Notes under the pieces: model-generated
The model's input: only the letters and a program-made list of their open reading frames with translations
Databases searched by the model: none
Told to the model about the DNA's origin: nothing
From: Ralstonia pickettii DTP0602
GTDB taxonomy: Bacteria; Pseudomonadota; Gammaproteobacteria; Burkholderiales; Burkholderiaceae
Direction of reading: 5' to 3'
NCBI GenBank assembly: GCA_000471925.1
Contig: CP006668.1
Coordinates: 2,046,001 to 2,110,000 of the forward strand
DNA: 64,000 nt
Part shown: one piece after another, positions 1 to 8,299 of the stretch
Layout: every line of letters starts with the position of its first letter
Numbering within the stretch: the stretch's first letter is position 1
Made by a program: the position numbers and the translations under genes

Positions 1-1352
1 AGCCTGGGATGCGGCCAGCGGGTATCCAGGATCCGCGGCAGTGCGAAATAGACACCACCAAAGATAACCATCGAGACGAACCCGTACATACCCAGGTGGG
101 CGTGGGCCACTGTGAAATGGGTGAAATGCGTTATGGCATTTAGACTCCGCAGCGCCTCGAAACTGCCCTGCAACGAGGCCAACGTGTACATAATCGCGCC
201 AAAGACGATGAAACGCAGGGTTGGCGAATGGCGCAGCGCCCCGAAGTTCCCCTTCAATGTCAGGTGCTGGTTCAAGGAGAAGGAGACCACCGGGATGATC
301 ATCATCACACTCTGCACAATGGACAGGGTGATGAGCCACTCAGGAACCGGGCCGCCAATCAGATGATGGGCGCCCACCTGACCATAGAAGAATGCAAGGG
401 TCCAGAAACCGAGTAGTGACAAGTTGTAGGATTGGACTGGCTTGCCAATGACCTTTGGCAACAGGTAGTAAATGGTTGCGAGAGACAGCGGCGTATAGAA
501 GAGGCCAAGCACGTTATGGCCAAACCACCAATTCATCGTCGCCTGCTCTACCCCGAAGTGGACACCTGGGATCTTGGCCACGATATAGAGAACGGGGAAC
601 CAAAAGAGGGCCGCTCCCATATACCAGACCGAAACGTAGAGATGATGTACGTTCCGGCGTTGCAGCATGAAAACCAGCGGAAGGCCAATCATCATTCCAC
701 CGACCGCAAACAAGCCACCGATCTGCCATGGGATTTCCAGCCACTCCATCCCGGCGCTCAGACCTGCAGCAATGGCACCAAGGCCCGCCACCACCCCGGC
801 ATTCCAGACAATCGCGCCAAAGATCGCAAAGCGCCCGCCAACCAGGGGCGTACGCAGCAAGCGCGGCATCATCCAGATAGCGAGGCCAAGCAGCCCCATC
901 GGCGCCCATCCGTAAGCCACGGCATTCAGGTGAATGGTGCGCAGGCGCCCGAACGTCATCCATGCGCTGTCTGTAAGCAGGTCAGGCCAGTGAAGCTTCA
1001 TCGAGCTGAGCAGACCAGCTGCAGACGCGACAATTAGCCACACCACCGAGGACATCAACATGATGAACGCTGGAAAGGCGCTCGACCGATCCGCGCTCTC
1101 GCGCAACGCCAGGTCTTCCCTGGAAACCCCGGTCGTTGCATGATCGCGGCGTCCCACATTGCGCTCGAGGGCATCATGCTGTGCCGGATCGGCAGCGGGT
1201 TCCTCGGGAACGCCAATCTCATTGGCCGAGAAGATGACTTTCGCCGCGTTGGTGTCAAGATCAAACAGGCCGCGCCGCAGTGACCATATGAAGGAAAAGA
1301 GGCCCACGATCGATAGAACGAAAGTGGCCAATAGCAAACCTGTGGGATTCAT
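1..1352 (-). CDS. cbb3-type cytochrome c oxidase subunit I (CcoN-like) with CcoS-like N-terminus, partial
   Basis: Haem-copper oxidase catalytic subunit, inner membrane, probably reducing O2 to water. The gene starts at 1352 and runs off the left edge, so 450 residues are visible. The core (from about residue 93) is multi-helical: His141 is the likely low-spin haem b ligand, His279 in GHN and His329-His330 in GAHH are the CuB ligands, and His417/His419 in VAHAHLG are haem ligands. Tyr323 lies six residues before His329, the place of the cross-linked tyrosine of cbb3 oxidases, which argues against a nitric oxide reductase. Residues 5-41 form one membrane helix followed by RRGLFDLDTNAAKVIF, closely resembling the small assembly protein CcoS. 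No ccoO or ccoP is visible, though they could lie beyond the edge. Divergent from the MocR gene at 1630. Confidence 0.85.
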   Translation of the reverse strand, partial: MNPTGLLLATFVLSIVGLFSFIWSLRRGLFDLDTNAAKVIFSANEIGVPEEPAADPAQHDALERNVGRRDHATTGVSREDLALRESADRSSAFPAFIMLMSSVVWLIVASAAGLLSSMKLHWPDLLTDSAWMTFGRLRTIHLNAVAYGWAPMGLLGLAIWMMPRLLRTPLVGGRFAIFGAIVWNAGVVAGLGAIAAGLSAGMEWLEIPWQIGGLFAVGGMMIGLPLVFMLQRRNVHHLYVSVWYMGAALFWFPVLYIVAKIPGVHFGVEQATMNWWFGHNVLGLFYTPLSLATIYYLLPKVIGKPVQSYNLSLLGFWTLAFFYGQVGAHHLIGGPVPEWLITLSIVQSVMMIIPVVSFSLNQHLTLKGNFGALRHSPTLRFIVFGAIMYTLASLQGSFEALRSLNAITHFTHFTVAHAHLGMYGFVSMVIFGGVYFALPRILDTRWPHPR

Positions 1353-1629
1353 GAACTTCTACGCTCTCTGCCAGGACGAATGTCAGCCGTTTGTCGGCGG
1401 ACGGTACGCGGCTATGCTATGCGGTCATTTCACCGGGCGAAAGACGCAGATGCGGGAAAAAAGAGCGGAGCAGATTCACGGATCGCAATCGCTGGCATGG
1501 GGCTTTCATGGCGGCCCGATGAGGACGACCGGATCCGGTTCCTGCAAGACGCGCATGAGCATCTGATACGCTGCACACACGTCAAACGCCACTCCGGCAG
1601 TCTTCCGCACATACAGCATACGAATTCAG

Positions 1630-3057
1630 ATGAGCAGCATGAAGCGATATGAAACCCTTGCGTCCGACATTGCGGAGTCCATCCGCAAGGGTGTTCTCAG
1701 GCCCGGCGACCGGCTACCGTCCGTCCGGCACTGTAGTGAAAGTCGTGGAATCAGCCAGTCGACTGTCTTTCAGGCTTACTACCGGCTGGAGGCGCAGGGG
1801 CTCGTTCGTGCCCGGCATCGTTCCGGGTATTTCGTCGCCGCAGGAGACACAGCGATTCCTCCGGAACCTGAGACCGCGCCGCGACCGCTTGAAGAGGCGG
1901 TGTCCCCGGATGTAAGCGAACGTGTCTTTGAGGTCATGGAGTCCAGCTTGGCAAGAGATCTCGTGCCCTTTGGCTCGGCGTTTCCCAGCCCACTGCACTT
2001 TCCAATGACGCGGCTAGGCCAGGTCTTCGCCTCCAGCGTACAGAAACTGGACCCATGGAGCAGCGTTGATGACCTGACGCCTGGGAGCGCACGCCTTCGC
2101 CGTCAGATTGCGCTTCGTTATCTGGCAGATGGCCTGCAGATTCATACCAACGACATCGTCATCACCAACGGCGCGCTGGAAGCGCTCAATCTGTGCCTGA
2201 GTGCGGTAACCCGCCCTGGCGACGCCGTTGTCGTGGAGTCCCCCACGTTCTCTCCGGCCTTGCAGGCGCTGGGGCGCCTGGGCCTTCATGCCATCGAAGT
2301 CACAACACATCCACGCGAAGGCGTCGATCTCGACGCCTTGCAGCAAGCCCTGGAGCGGCACAGACCTAAGGCTTGCTGGCTCATGACAAACTTCCAGAAT
2401 CCGCTCGGCAGCCTCATGCCAGACGAAAAGAAGCGCGCATTGGTCGAGTTGCTCACGCGATATGGCGTCCCGCTCATTGAAGATGACGTGTTCGGCGAAC
2501 TGTACTTCGGCGCCAACCGCCCCAAGCCGGCCAAGGCATTCGACACGGCCGGCATCGTGATGCACTGCTCGTCCTTCTCCAAATGCCTGGCACCGGGATA
2601 CCGCATCGGTTGGACCGCTCCCGGCAAGTTTGCACGCAAGGTTGCGCGCCTTAAGCTGGTGACAACGTTGGCTTCATCCGCGCCAGCCCAGGAGGCCATC
2701 GGTTCCTATCTCGAAAAAGGGGGATTCGACAAACACCTCCGGCGCCTTCGTGAGACTTTGAGCACTCAGCAAAGCTGCTTCGTGCAGGCTATCAGCGAGC
2801 ATTTTCCGGCAGGGACAAAAGCAACTCGCCCGGCTGGGGGGTACCTGCTGTGGGTCGAGCTCCCCCGACACGTTGATGCCCTTGATATCCACCGCCAAGC
2901 GCTGTCGCTAGGGATCAGCACAGCACCAGGTCCCATCTTTTCCGCCAAGCAGGAATTCTGCAACTGCTTGCGACTGAACTACGGGCATACATGGGATGCT
3001 CGTTCCGAAAAGGCCCTCATCACCCTTGGACGACTGATAGCCGCCTACGGTCATTAA
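1630..3057 (+). CDS. MocR-type transcriptional regulator (GntR helix-turn-helix fused to aminotransferase-like domain)
   Basis: A 475-residue regulator of the MocR/PdxR type. Residues about 4-70 are a GntR winged helix (LRPGDRLPSVR, ISQSTVFQAYYRLEAQGL). Residues about 110-475 are a class I aminotransferase fold with the PLP lysine at K318 in SSFSKCLAPGYRIGW, plus NPLG (257-260) and EDD (284-286) typical of the PLP pocket. Such proteins sense PLP or an amino compound and usually control an adjacent gene. The next gene, a DapA-family lyase, follows in the same direction after 212 bp that hold a direct repeat suited to MocR binding. An alternative start at 1639 is three codons downstream. The family is certain; the effector is unknown. 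Confidence 0.88.
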   Translation: MSSMKRYETLASDIAESIRKGVLRPGDRLPSVRHCSESRGISQSTVFQAYYRLEAQGLVRARHRSGYFVAAGDTAIPPEPETAPRPLEEAVSPDVSERVFEVMESSLARDLVPFGSAFPSPLHFPMTRLGQVFASSVQKLDPWSSVDDLTPGSARLRRQIALRYLADGLQIHTNDIVITNGALEALNLCLSAVTRPGDAVVVESPTFSPALQALGRLGLHAIEVTTHPREGVDLDALQQALERHRPKACWLMTNFQNPLGSLMPDEKKRALVELLTRYGVPLIEDDVFGELYFGANRPKPAKAFDTAGIVMHCSSFSKCLAPGYRIGWTAPGKFARKVARLKLVTTLASSAPAQEAIGSYLEKGGFDKHLRRLRETLSTQQSCFVQAISEHFPAGTKATRPAGGYLLWVELPRHVDALDIHRQALSLGISTAPGPIFSAKQEFCNCLRLNYGHTWDARSEKALITLGRLIAAYGH

Positions 3058-3065
3058 GCCAGGAG

Positions 3066-3097
3066 TACCAGTTGGCGATCAAACCGCCATACCAGTT
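3066..3097 (+). promoter_or_regulatory. direct repeat TACCAGTT, candidate MocR operator
   Basis: TACCAGTT occurs at 3066-3073 and again at 3090-3097, same orientation, 24 bp apart, just after the MocR stop and upstream of the DapA-like gene. MocR proteins such as GabR bind direct rather than inverted repeats. The assignment is inference. Confidence 0.4.
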
Positions 3098-3110
3098 TCC
3101 CGCACGCGAC

Positions 3111-3165
3111 AGAGGGGCTGAACTGCGTCGCGCCAAATCGTTTGATTTTGCCGAAGCGCCCCTCT
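3111..3165. repeat. inverted repeat AGAGGGGC / GCCCCTCT
   Basis: Perfect 8-bp arms at 3111-3118 and 3158-3165 separated by 39 nt, between the MocR gene and the DapA-like gene. It could be a weak terminator for the regulator or part of a control region; no T-run follows. Confidence 0.35.
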
Positions 3166-3269
3166 GATATGCAATTTCGGCGATCGCCTGATCCTGTTCT
3201 CTGCCGGACTTCCAGCGTACGCTGAACATTCAATGGGCGTGTGTCCAATCTCACGCCTGGAGGAAAATC

Positions 3270-4196
3270 ATGAACGCTCGCGCTGACGATCCCATGCTCA
3301 ATCGCAGTCACATCACAGGCAGCATCCCTGCGTTAGTTACGCCGATGAAGGACAACGGGATGCTGGACATTCCCAGGCTTCGAGCCCTGGTTGACTGGCA
3401 TGTCAACGAAGGTACATCGGCATTGGTCGTCATGGGGTCAACAGGTGAGTCAGCGACCCTCGACATGGATGAGCACTGCACGACGATACGTGAAGTGGTT
3501 ACATACGCTGCGGGGCGATTGCCCGTCATCGCAGGCACCGGCGCAAACTCGACCAGCGAAGCTCTTGCTCTGACCAGGTATGCAAAGAGCGCGGGAGCCA
3601 GCGCCGCCCTCTCGGTTACCCCCTACTACAACAAACCGACACAAGAGGGACTCTTCCAGCATTACCGCAAGCTCGCGGAGAATGTTGAAATTCCACTCAT
3701 CATGTACAACGTGCCAGGTCGCACCGGCGTTGATTTGGCCGAGGATACGATTCGGCGGCTTGCCGAGGTTCCAGGAATCGTAGGGCTTAAGGACGCCACC
3801 GGAGATGTCGCTCGCTGCGCCAGACTCATTCATACGTTGCCTGAGACCTTCTCCGTGTATAGCGGCGACGATGAGACTGCGGCTGCGCTGATCTTGCTCG
3901 GGGCAAGGGGAAATATTTCCGTTACTGCCAACGTCGTTCCCCGCTTGATGCGGGAGCTCTGTGATGCCGCCATGAACGGAGACGTAGCCATGGTGAGGCT
4001 CATCTCCAGGAAGATCTACCTCCTGAATCAAGCCATGTTTGTCCAGTCAAATCCGATTCCCGTGAAGTGGGCGCTAGCCAGGATGGGTCGAATCGAGGGA
4101 GCGTTGCGCCTGCCCTTGACTCCGCTTGGCACTGAATGGGAGCCAGTCCTCTCTCGTGCGCTGGCTCATGCTGGTGTAGAGCTTCGCGCGGGGTAA
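3270..4196 (+). CDS. DapA/dihydrodipicolinate synthase family aldolase-lyase
   Basis: A 308-residue class I aldolase of the DapA/NAL superfamily, which makes or breaks a C-C bond next to pyruvate through a lysine Schiff base. Visible residues: GSTGES (56-61), SVTPYYNKPTQEG with Tyr120, MYNVPGRT with catalytic Tyr146 and carboxylate-binding Arg151, and Schiff-base Lys174 in GLKDATGD. These match true dihydrodipicolinate synthases closely. A strong ribosome site (GGAGG, 7 nt upstream) supports the start. Its position behind a MocR regulator, in a catabolic region and away from other lysine biosynthesis genes, suggests a paralogue serving a catabolic or dedicated pathway, but biosynthetic DapA activity cannot be excluded. 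Confidence 0.85.
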   Translation: MNARADDPMLNRSHITGSIPALVTPMKDNGMLDIPRLRALVDWHVNEGTSALVVMGSTGESATLDMDEHCTTIREVVTYAAGRLPVIAGTGANSTSEALALTRYAKSAGASAALSVTPYYNKPTQEGLFQHYRKLAENVEIPLIMYNVPGRTGVDLAEDTIRRLAEVPGIVGLKDATGDVARCARLIHTLPETFSVYSGDDETAAALILLGARGNISVTANVVPRLMRELCDAAMNGDVAMVRLISRKIYLLNQAMFVQSNPIPVKWALARMGRIEGALRLPLTPLGTEWEPVLSRALAHAGVELRAG

Positions 4197-4664
4197 GCCC
4201 CCGTGTCGCCTGCTGCGACGGTCTGGAGAGCAAGGCCTCTCAGGGACCAGCCTACGCGACGTCGCCCCATCACGCTCCCCAACGAGAAGCATGCTCTGCC
4301 AACCCACCCAAGCCGGCTCCGCGTCTGACGACATGTGGTCTGCCATTGCCGAACTATCGAGTGAGCAGTTGCATACCATTGTCGATATATCTCTCACTCC
4401 ACCCAACCCTCTGACAGATCTTGCCTCATTCAGAGACCACGTTCTCGGTATCTTCGAGAACGTCGCAGGCTTCGAGTCAACGCCGCCTCCGGAATCCATC
4501 ATGAATAAGCTCTGGACAACATATCGGCGCACACCAGTCGTGCGCTCTGGCCCCACACCAGCGAGGTAAAAGGACGCAAAAAGGCCGCGTGAACCGCTGG
4601 CCAGGAACTGCACGAAACGACGGCTAGGTCAGCCTCCGGCTTTGGCTAGCTCTGCGATTCGTTG
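4197..4664. other. intergenic stretch before the IS1634 element
   Basis: About 470 bp between the DapA-like gene and the left end of the insertion sequence. I recognise nothing with confidence. One short plus-strand frame (4291-4569) has a protein-like composition and is listed separately. Confidence 0.5.
4291..4569 (+). CDS. small hypothetical protein, doubtful
   Basis: A 92-residue frame. The middle (about residues 14-75: MWSAIAELSSEQLHTIVDIS, then FRDHVLGIFENVAGF and IMNKLWTTYRRT) has normal amphipathic composition, unlike most shadow frames here. No convincing ribosome site, no recognised domain and no operon partner. It may be a short gene, a gene end left by rearrangement near the insertion sequence, or chance. 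Confidence 0.25.
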   Translation: MLCQPTQAGSASDDMWSAIAELSSEQLHTIVDISLTPPNPLTDLASFRDHVLGIFENVAGFESTPPPESIMNKLWTTYRRTPVVRSGPTPAR

Positions 4665-4670
4665 GCTAAC
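4665..4670. repeat. left target-site duplication of the IS1634 element (GCTAAC)
   Basis: GCTAAC immediately precedes the left terminal repeat CCGAACTTTGA and recurs at 6617-6622 immediately after the right one. A perfect 6-bp duplication is in the range made by IS1634-family transposition. Confidence 0.8.
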
Positions 4671-4739
4671 CCGAACTTTGAGCTGGCGGCGCGCATAATG
4701 CTTGGATTTCTCACGGTTATGTGCGCGCGAGCGAGTCGA

Positions 4740-6488
4740 TTACTGGGTACAGGCGACGGGGCTGACGTTGAGCAGGCGGAAGGCCTTTTCTTGAACTGGG
4801 GTCGGCCGCGTGATCATGACGATCTTTGCTTGCGGGTTGAGGGGTGTGTGACAGACGTTGTACGCGAGCGTGGCCAGATCATCGAGCAACGTGCGGAAGC
4901 TGTGCACCGGCAAGCCGTCCTCGCCAAGCCTGGTGGCGTCCTTGGCTTTCGCCTGGTCCGAGCGTCGTGCCTTGGCCACTGGCGAGGGCCGGGCCGTACG
5001 CGCGAGCTCGACGTATTCATCGTCGAACAGCATCGGCTTTAACTTCTCGCGCATGTGCCACTCGATGTAGTAGGCAAGCATGCACAGAAAGACGTGAGCG
5101 CGCACGCGCGCGGCGTTCCAATGGAATATGGGACGCACCTGCAGATCGACCGTCTTGAGCGAACGGAAGGCCCGCTCCACCACCGCCAGACCCTTGTAGG
5201 CCGTCACGGCCGCCTCAGCCGGCAAGTCCGTTGCCGGCAGGCTCGTACGCACCACGTAAAGGCCATCGAGTGCGGCCTCCTGCTGAATCTGTTCGGCCTT
5301 GCGTTCCCACGTGAAGCTCGAGTCGGTGATGTTCAACTCGAAGTGCTTGCCCATCCTGAAGTGATCGATGACGCGGCCTACGCGCAGGGCAATCTCCTCG
5401 GTGCCCTTGAGGCGATTGCGGGCACGCGTGGTCGCGTCGGTGATCTTCATCAACTCGGCTTCGGTGGCCTGCAGCAGCGCCTCGCGTTTGCGGCTGCGCT
5501 CCTCGGCCAGTAGCGGATTGCGACACACGATGAGCCGCTCGCCGGGGAACGCCTCGCTGGTCACCTCTAGCAGGTTGCGCTCATCGAATAGCGAGGGCTG
5601 GAAGGGGCCCTTCTCCCGGGCAAGTGCGGCCATCTGCGGCGCGCGCAGGCTGCTCACCCAGTCCAGGCCAGCCGGGCGCAATACCGTGTCGATGCGCGCC
5701 TGCGTGAGCATGCCCCGGTCGCCCACCCACGCGAGCTTCTCGATGCCATAGCGGTTCTTGAGCTTGTCCACCTGCGAGGCCACGGTAGCCGGATCGGCGG
5801 TGTTGCCGGCGAAGACTTCGACCGCCACCGGACAGCCCTCACGAGTGCAAACCAGACCGAACACGATCTGCGGGTCGTCGCGCTTGCCATCGCGACTGTA
5901 GCCGTGGGCGGCAAGCTCGCAGCAGCGTCCCGTCACCCACGTGGAAGTGAGGTCATAGAGCACCAGCGTACTGCCGCTCAGATGCTGCCTGGCAAGGCGC
6001 TTCTCGATGCCTTCCTGAGCTTCTCCCAGCCAGTCGAGCGCGGCATAGACCTGTTCGAGTTCGACGTCGCCCAACTTCAGCAGCCGCGACACCGAGTGGG
6101 TCGCGGTCTCGTCGCGCAACATGCGATGCGTGGCGAGCTTGGAAGCGGGTGACACCACCCGCGTCACCAGCAGTGCCATCACCACCGAGCGCAGCGCGGC
6201 CGGTGCCGAGGCAAACCACTGCTCGGCGCCGCAGGCGCGCGCCGCGCCAAGCACGGCGGCCACGTGTCCGTGTGGCAGGCTGCGCTCGATCACGAAGGCC
6301 TCATCGGCGCACGACACCGCGACGCCACCGCGTAGCAGCACCTTCAAGCCTTCGATGACCTCGGCGGGCAGCGACGAGAGATTGGCGAGGGTGCGCTTCT
6401 TGACCGTGTTGCCGTCGCGATAGGACTCGCGCAGCAGGATGGCGGGGGGCGAGTTGCGGTTCGGGACGTGTTCGATATACATGAACAC
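4740..6488 (-). CDS. IS1634-family transposase
   Basis: A 582-residue DDE transposase, the only gene of the element. The N-terminus (YIEHVPNRNSPPAILLRES, then KRTLANLSSLP) is the hallmark of the family. Catalytic acidic residues are likely the Asp in YDLTSTWV, the Asp in WVGDRGML and the Glu in VVERAFRSLK, the last in the usual C-terminal setting before LQVRPIFHW. Length is normal for the family, with no frameshift. Met3 (6482) is an equally good start; no clear ribosome site precedes either. The gene ends 69 bp from the left end of the element. Confidence 0.92.
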   Translation of the reverse strand: MFMYIEHVPNRNSPPAILLRESYRDGNTVKKRTLANLSSLPAEVIEGLKVLLRGGVAVSCADEAFVIERSLPHGHVAAVLGAARACGAEQWFASAPAALRSVVMALLVTRVVSPASKLATHRMLRDETATHSVSRLLKLGDVELEQVYAALDWLGEAQEGIEKRLARQHLSGSTLVLYDLTSTWVTGRCCELAAHGYSRDGKRDDPQIVFGLVCTREGCPVAVEVFAGNTADPATVASQVDKLKNRYGIEKLAWVGDRGMLTQARIDTVLRPAGLDWVSSLRAPQMAALAREKGPFQPSLFDERNLLEVTSEAFPGERLIVCRNPLLAEERSRKREALLQATEAELMKITDATTRARNRLKGTEEIALRVGRVIDHFRMGKHFELNITDSSFTWERKAEQIQQEAALDGLYVVRTSLPATDLPAEAAVTAYKGLAVVERAFRSLKTVDLQVRPIFHWNAARVRAHVFLCMLAYYIEWHMREKLKPMLFDDEYVELARTARPSPVAKARRSDQAKAKDATRLGEDGLPVHSFRTLLDDLATLAYNVCHTPLNPQAKIVMITRPTPVQEKAFRLLNVSPVACTQ

Positions 6489-6558
6489 TTATTCAAGCAC
6501 AAAACTGCTGAACCGCAATAGATAAATACTAAGTTACATGGCTACATAATAGTCTCAA

Positions 6559-6599
6559 AAATAGCCGAAACCCAGCGTCGATGCGGGTTCCGGCTATTT
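6559..6599. repeat. subterminal hairpin in the right end of the IS1634 element
   Basis: Arms 6559-6573 and 6585-6599 pair over 15 bp with one mismatch (AAATAGCCGAAACCC against GGGTTCCGGCTATTT), with an 11-nt loop. It lies between the transposase start and the terminal repeat, where a structure could block transcription entering from outside. That role is inference. Confidence 0.6.
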
Positions 6600-6616
6600 G
6601 GGAAGTCAAAGTTCGG

Positions 6617-6622
6617 GCTAAC
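6617..6622. repeat. right target-site duplication of the IS1634 element (GCTAAC)
   Basis: Second copy of GCTAAC, immediately outside the right terminal repeat; matches 4665-4670 exactly. Confidence 0.8.
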
Positions 6623-6785
6623 CCCCAGGAGGGTAAGTCTGCTGGCTTTTGGATCATGACGGACTCCTTTGTCGAGAAATTGTCAGGAGTCCGGTCGAGG
6701 GGGGGAACTTCAACTTCAGCTTGAGTCCGTCTCCAGAAAATGCTGGACGACTCATAAACATATGATGTCAATTCCCCCATAGGCT

Positions 6786-7841
6786 TCAGGTCGGCTTGCG
6801 CAGGAATCCCTGGTTGCCACCGTTACGATTGGGCGCGAAGCCATTGCGCTGAAGCGTCTCTTCCACGGTGTCGTAGAAGACCCCGATCTGCATGATCTCT
6901 CGCGCCTGTTTCGCTGTCGCGATGGGACGACCAAATTCGCCGGAGATACGAACCAACTGCTTGATCTGCTCGACGGAAGACATCTTTCCCGTGCGGGTCT
7001 GGTTCCAGAGTACATCCTCGATACCGCACCGCACATGCAGGCCCAAAGCGATGCCGATCATATTCACGGGCAGCACATTCAGCACCGAACTCTCCACCGT
7101 AACCACCGCTCCGTCTGGCGCAGCACGCAGGAAGTTGGCCAGGTTGTAGATGTTCGCTTGATCCATGCCGCCGCTGATAGCCACCCAGTTCATCACCAGT
7201 GGCCCCTTGTAGACGCCGCGGCGAATCATCCGCTCGATCGTTTCAAAGCTATTGATGTTGTAGCACTGAAACTCACTTTGGATTCCGGCGGCCGTCAGGC
7301 GTCGAATGTGTTCCTCGGCCCAGCTGGGATTCGAGGGGACGATCATGTCCCTGTAGGTGGAATAGAGGTGCGGGAATCCCCGCGAAACGCCCTTGAAGTC
7401 ATCAATACCAGCATGCTCTGTGACATTCATCTGCGTAGTGTTGACGGTCACCGTCACCTGGTCCGGCTTCGGATCGAGTTCGGCCAGCATATGCCGCGTG
7501 TCGTCGCTAAGCCATTTGGCGGCTTGGCCCTCTTCCGGCGCGAAGCTGATCGAGCCACCCACCTGGATGATCATTTCCGGCACGCGGGCGCGCACCCCGG
7601 CGATCAGCTCATTGAACATGGACAGGCGCTTGCTGCCCTTGCCGTCGGGTTCGCGCACGTGCAGATGCAGCACGGTGGCACCGGCTTCGTAGCAATCCAC
7701 CGCCTTCTGGATCTGGTCCTCCATGGTGACAGGGATATCTTCCGGGAAATCTGAGGGAATCCAGCCCGGCGCATAGGGAGCGGCCGTAATGATCAGAGGC
7801 TGCTGGTTCTCGGGATACAGGTGGCCGTCAAGGAAGTTCAT
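6786..7841 (-). CDS. beta-keto acid cleavage enzyme (BKACE, DUF849 family)
   Basis: A 351-residue TIM-barrel enzyme of the BKACE family, whose founder is 3-keto-5-aminohexanoate cleavage enzyme (Kce) of lysine fermentation. Members condense a beta-keto acid with acetyl-CoA to give acetoacetate and a new CoA ester. Metal ligands are visible as His59 and His61 in VLHLHVREPDGKGS, and the family glycine-rich QVGGSI follows. The substrate varies widely across BKACE, so Kce activity is only one possibility. The gene stands alone on the minus strand, with the insertion sequence downstream of it and an AraC gene upstream. A MocR gene and a DapA paralogue on the far side of the insertion sequence hint at a former amino-acid-type catabolic cluster. 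Confidence 0.88.
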   Translation of the reverse strand: MNFLDGHLYPENQQPLIITAAPYAPGWIPSDFPEDIPVTMEDQIQKAVDCYEAGATVLHLHVREPDGKGSKRLSMFNELIAGVRARVPEMIIQVGGSISFAPEEGQAAKWLSDDTRHMLAELDPKPDQVTVTVNTTQMNVTEHAGIDDFKGVSRGFPHLYSTYRDMIVPSNPSWAEEHIRRLTAAGIQSEFQCYNINSFETIERMIRRGVYKGPLVMNWVAISGGMDQANIYNLANFLRAAPDGAVVTVESSVLNVLPVNMIGIALGLHVRCGIEDVLWNQTRTGKMSSVEQIKQLVRISGEFGRPIATAKQAREIMQIGVFYDTVEETLQRNGFAPNRNGGNQGFLRKPT

Positions 7842-8097
7842 GAGGATGGATCTCCAAGTTGTAATGTGAATATTGAGAATGCCGAACTAGGAGTGAATCA
7901 TCTGGCCTCGCACCAGTTCCCGCTTTACATTGGATGTCTCGAACTTAACTCTTCATGACAACAACGCACCCCTGTCCGTTGAGCCACCCGCAAGGCACAT
8001 ACCGCCCGTCAACCTGGAAGACGACTCACGCGAGCAAAATGGAAGGGAGGCACCTTCCCTTACCGACCCCTCGACGGTTGGGAGAGATAGGATGCGT
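7842..8097. other. intergenic region upstream of the BKACE gene
   Basis: About 250 bp carrying the BKACE promoter region. A short hairpin (AAGGGA 8043-8048, TCCCTT 8056-8061) lies next to the IS66 remnant. Nothing else recognised. Confidence 0.4.
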
Positions 8098-8241
8098 TCA
8101 GGACGCGGGATGCCAGTTGTGGAGGCGCAGCTCGTCGATGGTGCTGTTCAAGTGGGCAGGCAGGCGGGTCAGCGCGTCGTTGAGGAACGCACACGAATCG
8201 CGCCCGCTGAGCTGGGCTGATTGCCCCAGGCTTATCACGAC
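8098..8241 (-). pseudogene. C-terminal remnant of an IS66-family transposase (TnpC)
   Basis: The last 47 codons before the stop at 8098 read as the C-terminus of IS66 TnpC: SAQLSGRDSCAFLNDALTRL followed by PAHLNSTIDELRLHNWHP, against the family pattern of NGHDPYAYLKDVLTRLP and IDELLPHNW. Upstream of about 8241 the similarity stops and the frame runs into the AraC gene. No IS66 ends or tnpA/tnpB are visible, so this is a decayed fragment. Confidence 0.65.
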
Positions 8242-8299
8242 CGCAGCGCGCTGACCGGCCGGTTCGCATCCCGCGAACCCGTACACAACTTGGCTTCGC

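Larger units (their letters stand above)
4671..6616. mobile_element. complete IS1634-family insertion sequence, 1946 bp
   Basis: The ends are perfect 11-bp terminal inverted repeats, CCGAACTTTGA at 4671-4681 and its complement at 6606-6616, flanked by the 6-bp duplication GCTAAC on both sides. The single transposase gene is on the minus strand and open throughout. Perfect ends, intact gene and intact duplication indicate a fairly recent insertion, here between the DapA-like and BKACE genes and breaking no recognisable gene. Confidence 0.85.

Noticed and set aside
1..1352. Nitric oxide reductase (NorB) for the partial oxidase
   Set aside because: Tyr323 six residues before the CuB His pair is the cbb3 cross-link position; NorB lacks it, and the flanking sequence follows CcoN.
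3270..4196. Housekeeping dapA of lysine biosynthesis
   Set aside because: The active-site residues allow it, but MocR partnership and the catabolic surroundings make it unlikely; kept as a DapA-family enzyme without symbol.
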